A stretch of DNA of 64,000 bases from Platanthera guangdongensis (GCA_039583875.1 CM077157.1:74462346-74526345); one strand, 5' to 3'. Counted from the stretch's first letter, positions 44,022 through 54,381 are shown. Program-made: numbers and translations. The notes: generated by a model from the sequence alone, not told the origin.

Positions 44022-45893
44022 GACGCTCGGCGGAAAGATTAAAATCTTACCTGACTTCCGACTCAGGGCATCAGCCACCACATTTTCCTTGCCCGGATGA
44101 TGCTGAATTTCGACATCATAGTCAGCCACGTACTCCAACCACCGCCGCTGGCGCAGATTCAATTCTTTCTGAGTGAAGACATACTTCAAACTCTTATGAT
44201 CCGTGAAAATCTTGCACTGCGCGCCATATAACAAATGCCTCCACAATTTCAGCGCATAGATCACAGCTGCAAACTCCAGGTCATGCGTAGGGTAATTCCT
44301 CTCATGAGTCTTTAGTTGTCTTGACCCGTACGCAATCACCTTCCCGCCCTGCATCAAAACGCAGCCCAGACCGACATGTGACGCATCCACATATATATCA
44401 TACTCACTACCCTCCATAGGCAAAGACAAAATTGGAGCCGAACATAGCCTTCTTTTTAGTTCCTCAAAAGCCTTCTCGCACTTATCATCCCATAAAAAGG
44501 CTACATTCTTCTGCGTCAACTTGGTCAACGGCGCGGACAAGGTAGAGAAACCTTCTACAAATCTCCTATAATAACCAGCCAAACCCAAGAAGCTTCTGAT
44601 CTCTTTGGGGGTAACAGGTCTCGCCCATTCCATAACAGCAGCGATCTTTTCTGGGTCCACCGATATTCCCTCCTTATTAATCACGTGGCCTAGAAAAGAA
44701 ACTTGGGGCAATCAAAATTCACATTTGCTTAGCTTGGCGTATTGCTTATGGTCTCTCAGAGTCTCCAAGACCAGCCGCAAATGTCGATCATGCTCCTCCG
44801 CATCCTTAGAATACACCAAAACATCGTCTATAAAGACAATTACAAACTTATCTAGAAAATCCTTGAAAACTCTGTTCTTCAAATCCATAAAAGCTGAGGG
44901 CGCATTAGTCAAACCGAATGACATAACTAAAAACTCAAAATGCCCATGTCGAGAGCAGAACGCCGTCCGCGGAACATCTGACTCCCGAATCCTCAACTGG
45001 TGATAGCCCGAACAAAGATCTATCTTGGAAAACACGGCACTACCACGCAGTTGGTCGAACAAATCGTCGATTCGCGGCAAAGGGTACCTGTTCTTAATAG
45101 TAACCTTGTTCAGCTCTCTATAGTCAATGCATAATCTCATCGACCCATCCTTCTTTTTAACGAACAGCACTGGCGCACCCCAAGGCGAAGAACTCGGCCT
45201 TATAAAGCCTTTTGCGAACAACTCATCCAGCTGAATTCGCAACTCTTCCAGCTCTCGCGGGGCCATCCGGTACGGCGCCTTTACGATAGGACGCGTGCCT
45301 GGCTCCAAATCTATCACAAACTCGACATCTCGATCGGGTGGAAGACCGGGAAGATCGTCAGGAAACACATCAGAGAAGTCACACACTACAGGAATCTCTT
45401 CCAAACTGGGCACACTAACAATCGACCCTACCAGAGAAACCACACAGGCAAAACAGCCAGAAACAAGCAACTTCCATGCACGCACCACAGAAATGATTGG
45501 AGACTCCTGGAGAGAATATCCATAAATGCTCCCTCGCTGACCGTTGTCTTTGACGAAGTCCAAGCGCTTACCCTTGCACTGGATCACAGCATCGTACCTT
45601 GACAACCAGTCCATGCCCAAAATAACATCGAAGTCCTCCAGGTCAATCACCTTCAAATTTGCCTTGGCTAGAAAATCTCCCAACAAAATCAGACAATCGA
45701 GGACACCTAGGTCCGTAACCACAGAGTCACCGGAGAGGAACTTAACGCAGAAGGCACCACCAACACGATCTAGGCCCAAACTGAACCGCTGCACGAAGGC
45801 TCTAGCCACAAACGAGTGGGTACCGCCGGAATCGAAGAGAACACGCGCCCAACGGTTCTTTACCTTAAATCGTCCTACGAATTGCACACGCAT
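44022..45893 (-). pseudogene. E4 protease, reverse transcriptase and RNase H (one stop)
   Basis: Starts at ATG 45893 (MRVQFVGRF). Protease active site DSG at residues 21-23 ([15 protein letters not shown]), [16 protein letters not shown], then RT with [61 protein letters not shown] and the FIDD box at 354-357. A TGA (44712-44714) replaces an expected Trp in the CEFW motif; the same 3-base phase continues with RNase H ([73 protein letters not shown]) to 44022. Apart from that stop this is a nearly complete enzyme. Confidence 0.92.
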
Positions 45894-47195
45894 CTAAGGC
45901 AACAAGCGCTAAAACGAAAACTACAACCAAAAAGGGAACGTAATGAAATGACTGGGGAGGAGTCGAACCTGAGATAACCTGGGTCGAGGTCTGCGCTTCG
46001 TCTGCCGAAAGCACATTCAGCTTCCCCTTTCCTTTATCCATTTGCTGAGGCGGCGACAAAGCCTGGAGGGGATCTGGCTGCAGAATAGGCTGGGCCTGAG
46101 GGCACCTTGTCTTGAGATGATCTTTCTGGCCGCACTTAAAACAGACCTTATCTTTTAACCAACAACGGGCAGCCTCATGCCCCTTCCTTCCACACAAGGC
46201 ACACACCAAGTCTCCCCTAGAAACACCATGAATCACGTGCACCTGTTCCTTCTTCTGCGCTCCCAATCTTTTGAAACACTTCTCGAAGGGGTGGCCTGGC
46301 CGGCCACAAAAGCTATAAATCTCTTTGACCTTCTTTCTCGAGACAGCATCAGGTTGCTGAGGGCTCTTCCCTCCACCGGACTTCCGCTTATCCTTCCACA
46401 ACTGCTGGCCTCTATTCTTGGCATTCTCAATGGCCTCAACCCTCAAGGCAGCTTCAACCACGCTGGCATAACTGACTGCTCCATAGGCATTCGCTTACTG
46501 CTGAATGTCGCTTCTTAGTCCACCCAGAAATTGCTTAACTCGGTCTGCCTCAACACTCACCAGACCCGGAGAAAACCGACTCAACTTACTAAACTCAATC
46601 TCATACTCACTAACCGTGAGTTTCCTCTGCTTTAAATGAAGAAAGTTGTTCATTAGCCGGTCCCGCTCGACTGAAGGCAGAAACTTACTTAACATCATCA
46701 CCTTAAATGACTCCCAAGTGCAACCTGCCACTAAGCTCTCTTTCTCCCTCAGCCACCAATTCTTTGCTAAGCCCTTGAGCTGGTAAGTAGCGAGCATCAC
46801 TCTGTGGTCGTCCGTAATCCCTGAGTAAGAAAATATCTCCTCAATGGTAATCAGCCAGTCATCCAAAATCATGAAATCTGCCTGCCCATCATAGGTAGGG
46901 GGTCTCAGCCGCTGGAACTGGGATATGAACGCCATCTCCGGGGGCACCACAACCAAAGGTACGGGAGGAGCAGGAGGGGCAGGAACAGCTACCCCCTCAG
47001 TGGGGTTCTGAGCTCTCGGGGTCTGTCCCGCCACCACTGCTACAAGGGACTGAATTTGAGCCTGCATAGCCACTACCTGCCTCGATAACTCCTCATTACT
47101 CTGCCGCAGGCTTTCTACCAACGCATCGCTCTGCGCTCCTGACGTCTCACCCTCGGATTGGGGGGGTCGATCTCGTCGCAGGACGTCTCGCCATC
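45865..47195 (-). pseudogene. E4 gag with three zinc knuckles
   Basis: The likely original start is ATG 47195 (MARRPATRST), out of frame with the rest by one base in a C-run near 47162. 47220-46495 then carries the gag core (FISQFQRLRPPTYDGQADFMILDDWL, ATYQLKGLAKNWWLREKESL, SKFLPSVERDRLMNNFLHLKQRKLTVSEYEIEFSKLSRF). A TAA at 46495-46497 interrupts; the same frame continues to 45865 with three CCHC knuckles: the first with Tyr for its first Cys (YSFCGRPGHPFEKC), then CALCGRKGHEAARC and CFKCGQKDHLKTRC. It overlaps the protease start by 29 bp in a different frame. Confidence 0.9.
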
Positions 47196-47870
47196 CTAAA
47201 ATCGCACAAACTTTAGACAAAACCTAGCCCATCAACTAGAACAAAACTACCCGGTACAGACAAACACACTTAAATATGAACTTCAACAGCTAAAACTTGC
47301 CCTGGGAGTTGTTTTTACCATGATAATGTTATGCTTAACCTAAGATGGTTCACCACCATCACACTAACTCAGGTGCCTAAACCATGAATGCATGTATTTG
47401 TATTCTTTTTTGACTCAAAACCATGTGTGTACATATGTCATCTTGCAAATCTTTAGCTTGCCACGTTGTGCTTATGAAATGTTATGTTATGCATGATGTG
47501 CTATGCATTCTAAAAAGGCCTTAGTGCATGTCATGGCCGGCGTACACATGAAAATATTATGCATCCCATACTACATAACATTCCCATGTAACGAAAAAAG
47601 AAAACGTGCTAGCCGCATTCATGTGGTGAGGTTATGCATCCCATACTACATAACCCTCACATGTTGCCTCCTATGGTGGATCCATATACAAACACATATT
47701 ATGCATCCCATACTACATAATATGCCCCGTATACTTCTTTATGCTCATGGGAGTAGTGTTCGTGCTTCGGCCAAGACGTGCTGATGACATATCAGTGTGT
47801 GAATGGTATGATGCTAACTACTAATGCAGACAAGGGAAAGGTTGCCCAACCATTTGTCAAGCAACCTCCC
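47196..47870 (-). other. E4 leader with three stem-loops sharing one loop sequence
   Basis: 675 bp between gag and the primer site. Three hairpins (about 47546-47588, 47621-47663, 47695-47724) present the same loop CATCCCATACTA, closed by TTATG/CATAA. The outer stems differ in sequence but stay complementary. No ORF is supported. Confidence 0.82.
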
Positions 47871-47880
47871 TCTGATACCA
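47871..47880 (-). other. E4 primer-binding site (tRNA-Met)
   Basis: The plus strand reads TCTGATACCA, 2 nt from the 5' LTR at 47883. Confidence 0.91.
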
Positions 47881-47882
47881 AC

Positions 47883-50808
47883 TGTCACAACCCGTATTTT
47901 CTCAACGGTAAAATCGTATCAGAGTAAGAGAAAACACGTGCCGTGATGCCACGTCGTGCAGGGGATAACTGCACACGCTCAGGCAAAACTCCAGACGTTA
48001 GATTTTAAGGAAAATTGTTGATTAAATGTGAAAGAAAATTAGTTAAGTTGAATGGCCGTATCTCTCGGCACGGTGGACAAGCTAGTCCGCAGTTAAAATT
48101 ATATTTATACGCAGCAGAAAATACTTTGGTTCAATTAAGTTGACACCCTAAATGAGCATAAGTGTCCCCGGGGGACGACTCATGGTATGCACGACCCTAA
48201 GGTGAATATAGTAGGTATGATAAAATAGTGTTTTACGTTGAGGAAAAAAAATAGTGTCTTTGATTTAGAAACATGTTATGCATGGGGTACATATAATAAT
48301 TCTTTTAGGTTTTAAAATATCTAACATGCAACCTAGCATAAATCCTTCCCAGAAGCAAGTAACCAACCACAAGAAGGCAAAAGAAGCAGTTTAAATTCAT
48401 ACCCAGCATCACAAGAAGCCACCAGTGGGCGTCAACAACCTGACACGAACCCACTGGCGAGTTTGTATGTCTATACGGAAAAGTAAGGAACTACCTCACA
48501 ACAAAATGGGGATCAGCTAACTCAGCTACCCTAGAGGCCAACAACAAGCCCCTCCAAAAGAACTAGCCGCTGATCTGGCTATAACCTGGACCTGAGACAT
48601 TCAAGAAAAGAACACCTCAGCAAGGAAATAATCAAAAGATAAATAGACCAATAGATTAATTAGCAAAATAAGAAGAAGGGTTTAACAACCCGGCAACAAA
48701 CTGCAATAAGCAAAAGAAAGGGGGTGACAGTAAGAGGAGAGTACTGTCTAAAGCACAGCAGAGCACACCAAGTGCGAGCAATAAAACCATTATGCCCTAC
48801 CAAAAGAGTCTGCAACAACAAGACATATACATATATGCCAAGAGAAAGGAAAGCATAAACAGGAAAGGGACTAACAGTCCTAACACGTGGGTAAGTGGCA
48901 GTGGTCAAACATGGATCTGAATACATAACCAAAATCAGACCCAAAAAGGGCTAAGGGGTCAAACAGTGGCTGCTTTAGGGTCCCACACACACCAACCCAA
49001 ACCGGGGCAAAAGGCGGTGGCCACAGCTCTCCACATAAAACCACCCCTCCAGAGGGCACCAAAACTCCACCATCTGCCACAACCCAAGAGTCGGCATGCA
49101 GAAATTAGCCGAACACCCAATGCCCCCCATAGGGAAAAGTCACACTAACAATCCTAAGAACACACGAACCCAAGGCAAAAACGTCGGGTCCCACCGACGC
49201 GGCCTTGCACGCCTAAAAAAGAATCAACCCCGAGTCTACCTGACCCCAAAACGAGCGCAGCACCCAGTGTCGACACGATGTGTTGACACCACGACAAGCC
49301 GGTGTCGACACAACCGCTGCCGGTGTCGACACCAAGTGTCGACACCACAGCGGCCGGTGTCTACACACTGCCGCTGCGGGTGTCGACACCAAGTGTCGAC
49401 ACCACTGCGGCCGGTGTCGACACAAGGTGTCGACACGGCCGCTGCGGGTGTCGACACCAAGTGTCGACACCACTGCGGCCGGTGTCGACACAAGGTGTCG
49501 ACACTGCCGCTGCGGGTGTCGACACCAAGTGTCGACACCCCGACTGGCTGGTGTCGACACAAAGTGTCGACACCATGACTGGTCGGTGTCGACACCAAGT
49601 GTCGACACCACGACTGGCCGGTGTCGACACCAAGTGTCGACACCACGACTGGCCGGTGTCGACACAACGGTGTCGACACCCCGACTGGCCGGTGTCGACA
49701 CAATGGTGTCGACACAACGGTGTCGACACCCCGACTGGCCGGTGTCGACACAAAGGTGTCGACACCCTGAGTGGCTGTTGTCGACACAATGGTGTCGACA
49801 CCCCGAGTGCCCGGTGTCGACACAACGGTGTCGACACCGCAAGTGGCTACAGGCGCCCGATCCAACAAACAACCAAAAACGAGAACGAGGTCTCTCTAGG
49901 GTACAACATCCATCGACACTAGCAACTACTCGACCTGAACCGAACCAAATCTGTCCCTAATAGACACAATCCCTCAGAAAAACTGAAATTTAACTGAAAC
50001 TTTCTACACTAACCACAACATGATAGGGAACGAACCCTAGCGTACACCTAGGATCTAAGCAGGAAAGTGATAAAATTAAATCAAAAGAAAGACAAAGATC
50101 AACTTTGGCAAGGATGATGGGACATCACTTGCCTGAATATCAGAAAAACTTGGTCGGCGGACTCCCCCACTCCCGGATCTAACCGCAGAGTAGCAAGCCG
50201 AGGAGCAGAGAGAATGCAGATCCAGGCGAGGGCAGTCCAGATCCACTCTTGAAATCGAATTCCGACCGCTAAATCTCCAGGAATCGACGTCCGAAGGCTA
50301 GGGTAGTCCGGCGGTTCTCTTCCTCTCGCACAGGAGGCGGCTTCTTCCAAGCTTAGAAAAAGAAAAGACAAAAGAACCCAGCCCCAATTCGAACCTAAGA
50401 CTATATATATATACACAGCAATTTAATAATAAACAATCAACATATTAATGACTTACACGTAAAAATCAAAACAGTACAAGGCCCGAAACATCTCGGAAAA
50501 AGACGAAATTAGCATCGCATCTAAAAACCCACGCTACGAACACAACCGCGAAGTCGAAATTGGCATTCGACGAACAAAACCCGGGATAACACCTCCCGAA
50601 GCCAAAACGCAAGCATTCCCTAAGAGGCCCAGCCGAGCCATCAAACGAACTCCGGCTAGCTGGGGAATCTTGCTAACAGGCTACAAACAGGCTACACAGG
50701 GAACCCTAAGAGCTAAGACCACGCTCTACAACGACAAAAAGCGGGAAATACGCCATCGTAACGCCAGCCAAAGATCAAACAAAACACAGAAAAACTGGGG
50801 GCGTTACA
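47883..50808 (-). repeat. E4 5' LTR (2926 bp)
   Basis: Collinear with 39529-42396, with scattered substitutions and a different minisatellite copy number. TA tract at 50402-50413. Ends gcgttaca at 50808. Confidence 0.93.
49265..49850. repeat. 35-bp GTGTCGACAC minisatellite in E4 5' LTR
   Basis: About 16-17 units with truncated units near 49320 and 49360. Same unit types as 40915-41435 but different order and number. Confidence 0.93.
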
Positions 50809-50991
50809 ACATTTTAACGTCCCCTTTGCCGTCCGTGGATCAACACCACTAGGCCTCCGGCGGACCGTTACCGGGCTGCAGCCCAAGCACCCCAACCACT
50901 CTCCAAGGACTGCCTCAATCGGCGCCTCTGCCCACTAGCGGGTTGTTGGTGGCCACAACCTCCCTTTGATGAGGTAAACTCGATAGTCAAG

Positions 50992-51068
50992 CCCGCACTA
51001 CGGGGAGTTCCCAGGAGGTCACCCATCTCAGTACTACTCCATCCCGAGCACGCTTAACTATAGAGTTC
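50992..51068 (-). promoter_or_regulatory. 5S-type Pol III internal promoter, unit U1
   Basis: Reverse complement of about nucleotides 40-118 of plant 5S rRNA: GAACTC..., box A (AGTTAAGCGTGCTCGGG), intermediate element (GTAGTAC) and box C (GATGGGTGACCTCCTGGGAA). A few substitutions (e.g. GAGATGGG). Confidence 0.88.
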
Positions 51069-51293
51069 TTTCAACGCTCATCACCAATTGAGCTGCAAAA
51101 AAGTGCACTTTTATTGTAACGTCCCCGTTGTCGTCCGTGGATCAACACCACTAGGCCTCCGGCGGACCGTTACCGGGCTGCAGCCCAAGCACCCCAACCC
51201 CTCTCCAGGAACTGCCTCAATCGGCGCCTCTGCCCACTGGCGGGTTGTTGGTGGCCACAGCCTCCCTTTGATGAGGTAAACTTGATAGTCAAG

Positions 51294-51370
51294 CCCGCAC
51301 TACGGGGACTTCCCAGGAGGTCACCCATCCCAGTACTACTCCAGCCCGAGCACGCTTAACTATAGAGTTC
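51294..51370 (-). promoter_or_regulatory. 5S-type Pol III internal promoter, unit U2
   Basis: As U1 with boxes A, IE and C intact (GGGATGGGTGACCTCCTGGG on the minus strand). Confidence 0.9.
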
Positions 51371-51395
51371 TTTCAACGCTCATCACCAATTGAGC

Positions 51396-51605
51396 TGCAG
51401 CTCAGTTGGTGATGAGGGAGTGGTGGAAAGCTCTCTTATCAAGGTCCTGGGTTCGAGACCTAGTGGCAACAACCTACCGTGCTAATAAACAGGCCGGAGA
51501 GGGGTTGGGGTGCATGGCCTGCAGGCTTGAATGTGATAGGCTGACTACCAGGAGTGGGCCCGGGTCTGGACTCTGGTAGGCCGGCGGTCCAGCGGGTTCC
51601 CATGG
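51396..51605 (+). repeat. tRNA-headed unit U3 (SINE-like)
   Basis: A box AGCTCAGTTGG (51399-51409) and B box GGTTCGAGACC (51450-51460), 41 bp apart, the layout of a tRNA-derived Pol III promoter. The body shares GAGAGGGGTTGGGGTGC and a GGCCTGCAGGC segment with the other units. It is cut at about 51605 where a second copy of GGGAAAGCTCTCTTATC starts U4. Confidence 0.82.
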
Positions 51606-51641
51606 GAAAGCTCTCTTATCAGTTGGTGATGAGCGTTGAAA

Positions 51642-51718
51642 GAACTCTATAGTTAAGCATGCTCGGGCTGGAGTAGTACTGGGATGGGTGACCTCCTGGG
51701 AAGTCCCCGTAGTGCGGG
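51642..51718 (+). promoter_or_regulatory. 5S-type Pol III internal promoter, unit U4
   Basis: Boxes A (with GCATGCTC for GCGTGCTC), IE and C all present. Confidence 0.9.
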
Positions 51719-51914
51719 CTTGACTATCGAGTTTACCTCATCAAAGGGAGGCTGTGGCCACCAACAACCCGCCAGTGGGCAGAGGCGCCGATTGAGGTAG
51801 TTCTTGGAGAGGGGTTGGGGTGCTTGGGCTGCAGCCCGGTAACGGTCCGCCGGAGGCCTAGTGGTGTTGATCCACGGACGGCAACGGGGACGTTACAATA
51901 AAAGTGCACGTTTT

Positions 51915-52144
51915 TGTAACGACCCGGCCCTTTAGACCAAGGCCGCCCGGCCTACCAGTAGGCCATGGACCTTTAGACCACGGACCACGGTGGTACAGCC
52001 GGTATATACCAAGGCCTGCAGGACGTACACCCCAACGCCTCTCTGGCCTGTTTCTCAGTAAACAGCGCGTTGTTGGCGCAGGGATTCGAACCCGCAACCC
52101 TTGATAAGAAACCTTCAACAGTTCTCATCACCAACTGAGCTGCA
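51915..52144 (-). repeat. tRNA-headed unit U5 (SINE-like), full length
   Basis: On the minus strand: A box AGCTCAGTTGG (52131-52141), B box GGTTCGAATCC (52082-52092, a perfect consensus), body with GAGAGGCGTTGGGGTG, and 3' end CCGGGTCGTTACA. Unlike the 5S units it has no 5S segment. The tail palindrome is shared with U4. Confidence 0.84.
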
Positions 52145-52169
52145 GCTCAATTGGTGATGAGAAATGAAG

Positions 52170-52246
52170 GAACTCCATAGTTAAGCGTGCTCGGGCTTGA
52201 GTAGTACTGGGATGGGTGACCTCCTGGGAAGTCCCCGTGGTGCGGG
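52170..52246 (+). promoter_or_regulatory. 5S-type Pol III internal promoter, unit U6
   Basis: Preceded by the tRNA-like head TGCAGCTCAATTGGTGATGAG at 52141. Boxes A, IE and C present. The 3' body of this unit differs from the others (TAGGGTCTCCTAGAGCGGAG). Confidence 0.9.
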
Positions 52247-52599
52247 CTTGACTATCGAGTTTCCTCATCAAAGGGAGGCTGTGGCCACCAACAACCCGCC
52301 TGTGGATGGAGAGGGGTTGGGGTGCTTGGGCTGCAGCCCGGTAGGGTCTCCTAGAGCGGAGCCGTGACGCTGTCATGTTGGATCGGCTAGGGGCCTTACA
52401 ATAAAAAGTGCACTTTTATTGTAACGTCCCCTTTGCCGTCCGTGGATCAACACCACTAGGCCTCCGGCGGACCGTTACCGGGCTGTAGCCCAAGCACCCC
52501 AACCCCTCTCCAAGGACTGCCTCAATCGGCGCCTCTGCCCACTGACAGGTTGTTGGTGGCCACAGCCTCCCTTTGATGAGGTAAACTCGATAGTCAAGC

Positions 52600-52675
52600 C
52601 CGCACTACGGGGACTTCCCAGGAGGTCACCCATCCCAGTACTACTCCAGCCCGAGCACGCTTAACTATAGAGTTC
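52600..52675 (-). promoter_or_regulatory. 5S-type Pol III internal promoter, unit U7
   Basis: Boxes A, IE and C intact on the minus strand. Confidence 0.9.
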
Positions 52676-52700
52676 TTTCAACGCTCATCACCAATTGAAA

Positions 52701-52777
52701 GAACTCTATAGTTAAGCGTGCTCGGGCTGGAGTAGTACTGGGATGAGTGACCTCCTGGGAAGTCCCCGTAGTGCGGG
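52701..52777 (+). promoter_or_regulatory. 5S-type Pol III internal promoter, unit U8
   Basis: Box C has one change (GATGAGTGACC). The unit lacks the tRNA-like head, being joined to U7 through CACCAATTGAAAG. Confidence 0.88.
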
Positions 52778-52956
52778 TTTGACTATCGAGTTTACCTCAT
52801 CAAACGGAGGCTGTGTCCACCAACAACCCGCCAGTGGGCAGAGGCGCCGATTGAGGCAGTCCTTGGAGACGGGTTGGGGTGCTTGGGCTGCAGCCCGGTA
52901 ACGGTCTGCCGGAGGCCTAGTGGTGTTGATCCATAGACGGCAAAGGGGACGTTACA

Positions 52957-52961
52957 CTAAT
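52957..52961. other. Target-site duplication of E4 (right copy)
   Basis: ctaat directly after the array's terminal gttaca. It is followed by E3 leader (gggcacccatgtg). Confidence 0.88.
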
Positions 52962-53224
52962 GGGCACCCATGTGATGATGGTTATGCATCTCATACTACA
53001 TAACCATCACATGTTACCTCCTATGGTGGATCCATATACAAACACATATTATGCATCCCATCACATAATATGCCCCGTATATTTCTTATCATATTATGAG
53101 TGTTCATACTATGCTTCGGTTAAGATGTACTGATGACACATCGGTGTGTGTATGCAAAGGAATGACGGGAGACAAACTAAACGAGATTGGCTGATTCGAC
53201 TAACTTGTCAAACCAACCTCCTTC
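52962..53224 (-). other. E3 leader, primer-proximal part, with two hairpins
   Basis: Continues the leader interrupted at 39528. Hairpins at about 52969-53013 (15 paired bases, loop CATCTCATACTA) and 53045-53073 (9-bp perfect stem) match hairpins 2 and 3 of E4. Confidence 0.85.
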
Positions 53225-53232
53225 TGATACCA
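53225..53232 (-). other. E3 primer-binding site (tRNA-Met)
   Basis: TGATACCA on the plus strand, 2 nt from the LTR at 53235. Confidence 0.88.
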
Positions 53233-53234
53233 AC

Positions 53235-54381
53235 TGTCATAACCCGCATTTTTCACCGCCAAAAAAGGTGTATTAGAGTAGGGGAAAAATGTGCGTCATG
53301 ATGCCACGTCAGCAGGGAATAACTGTGGATGCTAAGGCAAAACACCTACTTTATCATGAAGAAAGATTCTTAAGTTATTTAAAGGTAAAAATCGGTTCAA
53401 GTGGTAGTTAGCCATATCCCTCGGCTTAGTGGCTCATCTAGTCCACAGGGAAAGTAGTTATACGCTGCGGAAATTACTTCTTTTATGAAATTAGATGCCC
53501 TACAAGAGTTTAGAGGTTCCCAGAGGACACCTACAAGTATGCAAGTTCTAAATTTATAATTGCAATAGAAATAGATTTTTACGGTCGTGAAATATAGGGA
53601 GTTAGAGTTTTAAAGTATGCAAGACATGAAGTAATAATAATAGTAGATTTTATACTTGAAAATACCTAACATGCAATCTTAACATAAAATATCCCAAAGA
53701 GCAAGTAATCATATACACAGAAGGAAAACTAGCAGCTAGCAAGTATCCAAAATCAACAATCCTATGGGTGTCAACAACTGACACGAACTCACGTAAAAAA
53801 AGTATGTTTGTGCTAGCAAAGAAGACAAAACAACAATCTACCTTGTTACAACAAGGCAAAAAATCCACATCCAAGACACCTTCCCAAGAACTCCAACACT
53901 AGCCGTGCTATCAACTACAGCTCTGAACCTGAGGCATTACAAAGACAGAACACCTCAACAAGAAAGTACAAGTGAAGGCAGAAAGTAAGCCAACAGTAAA
54001 CGATTCAAGGGGTACCAACCCAAGACCATGGAATAAAATACTCAGATAAAGTACATCAGTCATGTACAGGGTAAAAAGAGAAACACTTACGTGAAGCATC
54101 ACGAATAACTACAGCGCCCCAAATACACAAGACTATGAGGGGAAAGAAAGTTAAGCTTAAAGCATCAGGAGAGAAACAACCCCTATTAGCCACCTGTGGT
54201 CAACTCCACCAAAAAAACCAAACGGGCAGGGTGGCAAACCCCGAAGACAATTTATTCGTCTAATTCCAGGGGAGACTGGATACTCCACAATTCACAGCAA
54301 ATGCCCCGAACAACCGGTAGAGCCCCACAAAGTATTAATAGGGAGAACAAACGTTTCTACGGTGGTTTCGTCCACAAATAA
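53235..54381 (-). repeat. E3 5' LTR, truncated
   Basis: Starts TGTCATAACCCGC and follows E4's LTR in order (gccacgtc, ccctcggc, acctcaacaagaa) with strong divergence. It ends at 54381 where a family-X LTR begins; the rest may lie beyond the window. Nothing else is recognised in it. Confidence 0.82.

Larger units (their letters stand above)
39529..50808 (-). mobile_element. E4: chromovirus-type Ty3/gypsy element nested in its relative E3
   Basis: LTRs 39529-42396 and 47883-50808 (TGTCACAACCCG...GCGTTACA), tRNA-Met primer site 47871-47880, polypurine tract 42397-42408, TSD ctaat (right copy displaced to 52957 by the array). On the minus strand: leader with three hairpins, gag with three CCHC knuckles, protease, RT/RNase H, integrase, chromodomain-like tail. 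The best preserved Ty3 element here, with roughly one stop or frameshift per domain. The family matches E3. Confidence 0.93.
50809..52956. repeat. Array of eight 5S/tRNA-derived Pol III elements in alternating orientation
   Basis: Units of 230-285 bp: U1(-) 50813-51097, U2(-) 51115-51399, U3(+) 51396-51605, U4(+) 51606-51897, U5(-) 51915-52144, U6(+) 52141-52400, U7(-) 52420-52695, U8(+) 52696-52956. U3 and U5 have a tRNA-like head; the rest carry most of a 5S rRNA. Heads join head-to-head through the palindrome TGAGCTGCAGCTCA, tails join tail-to-tail through AAAAGTGCACTTTT. Shared body: GAGAGGGGTTGGGGTGC. Alternatives are LTRs of a Cassandra-type (5S-bearing) TRIM or a SINE family with two promoter types. 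Confidence 0.85.
34425..54381 (-). mobile_element. E3: chromovirus-type Ty3/gypsy element, 3' end lost, split by E4 and Pol III array
   Basis: On the minus strand: 5' LTR (54381-53235, cut by a family-X LTR), tRNA-Met primer site, leader (53234-52962 and 39528-39127, split by E4), gag, protease, RT/RNase H, integrase, 3' UTR. Removing E4 plus the array and one ctaat copy gives a leader collinear with that of E4, which proves continuity. It is the same family as E4. Many stops and frameshifts; the 3' LTR is not in the window. Confidence 0.88.

Noticed and set aside
51396..52144. tRNA genes
   Set aside because: A and B boxes are present but the sequences do not form an acceptor stem or anticodon arm. 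They are SINE-like heads.
50992..52777. Functional 5S rRNA genes
   Set aside because: Only about the 3' two thirds of 5S is present, fused to unrelated flanks and in alternating orientation.
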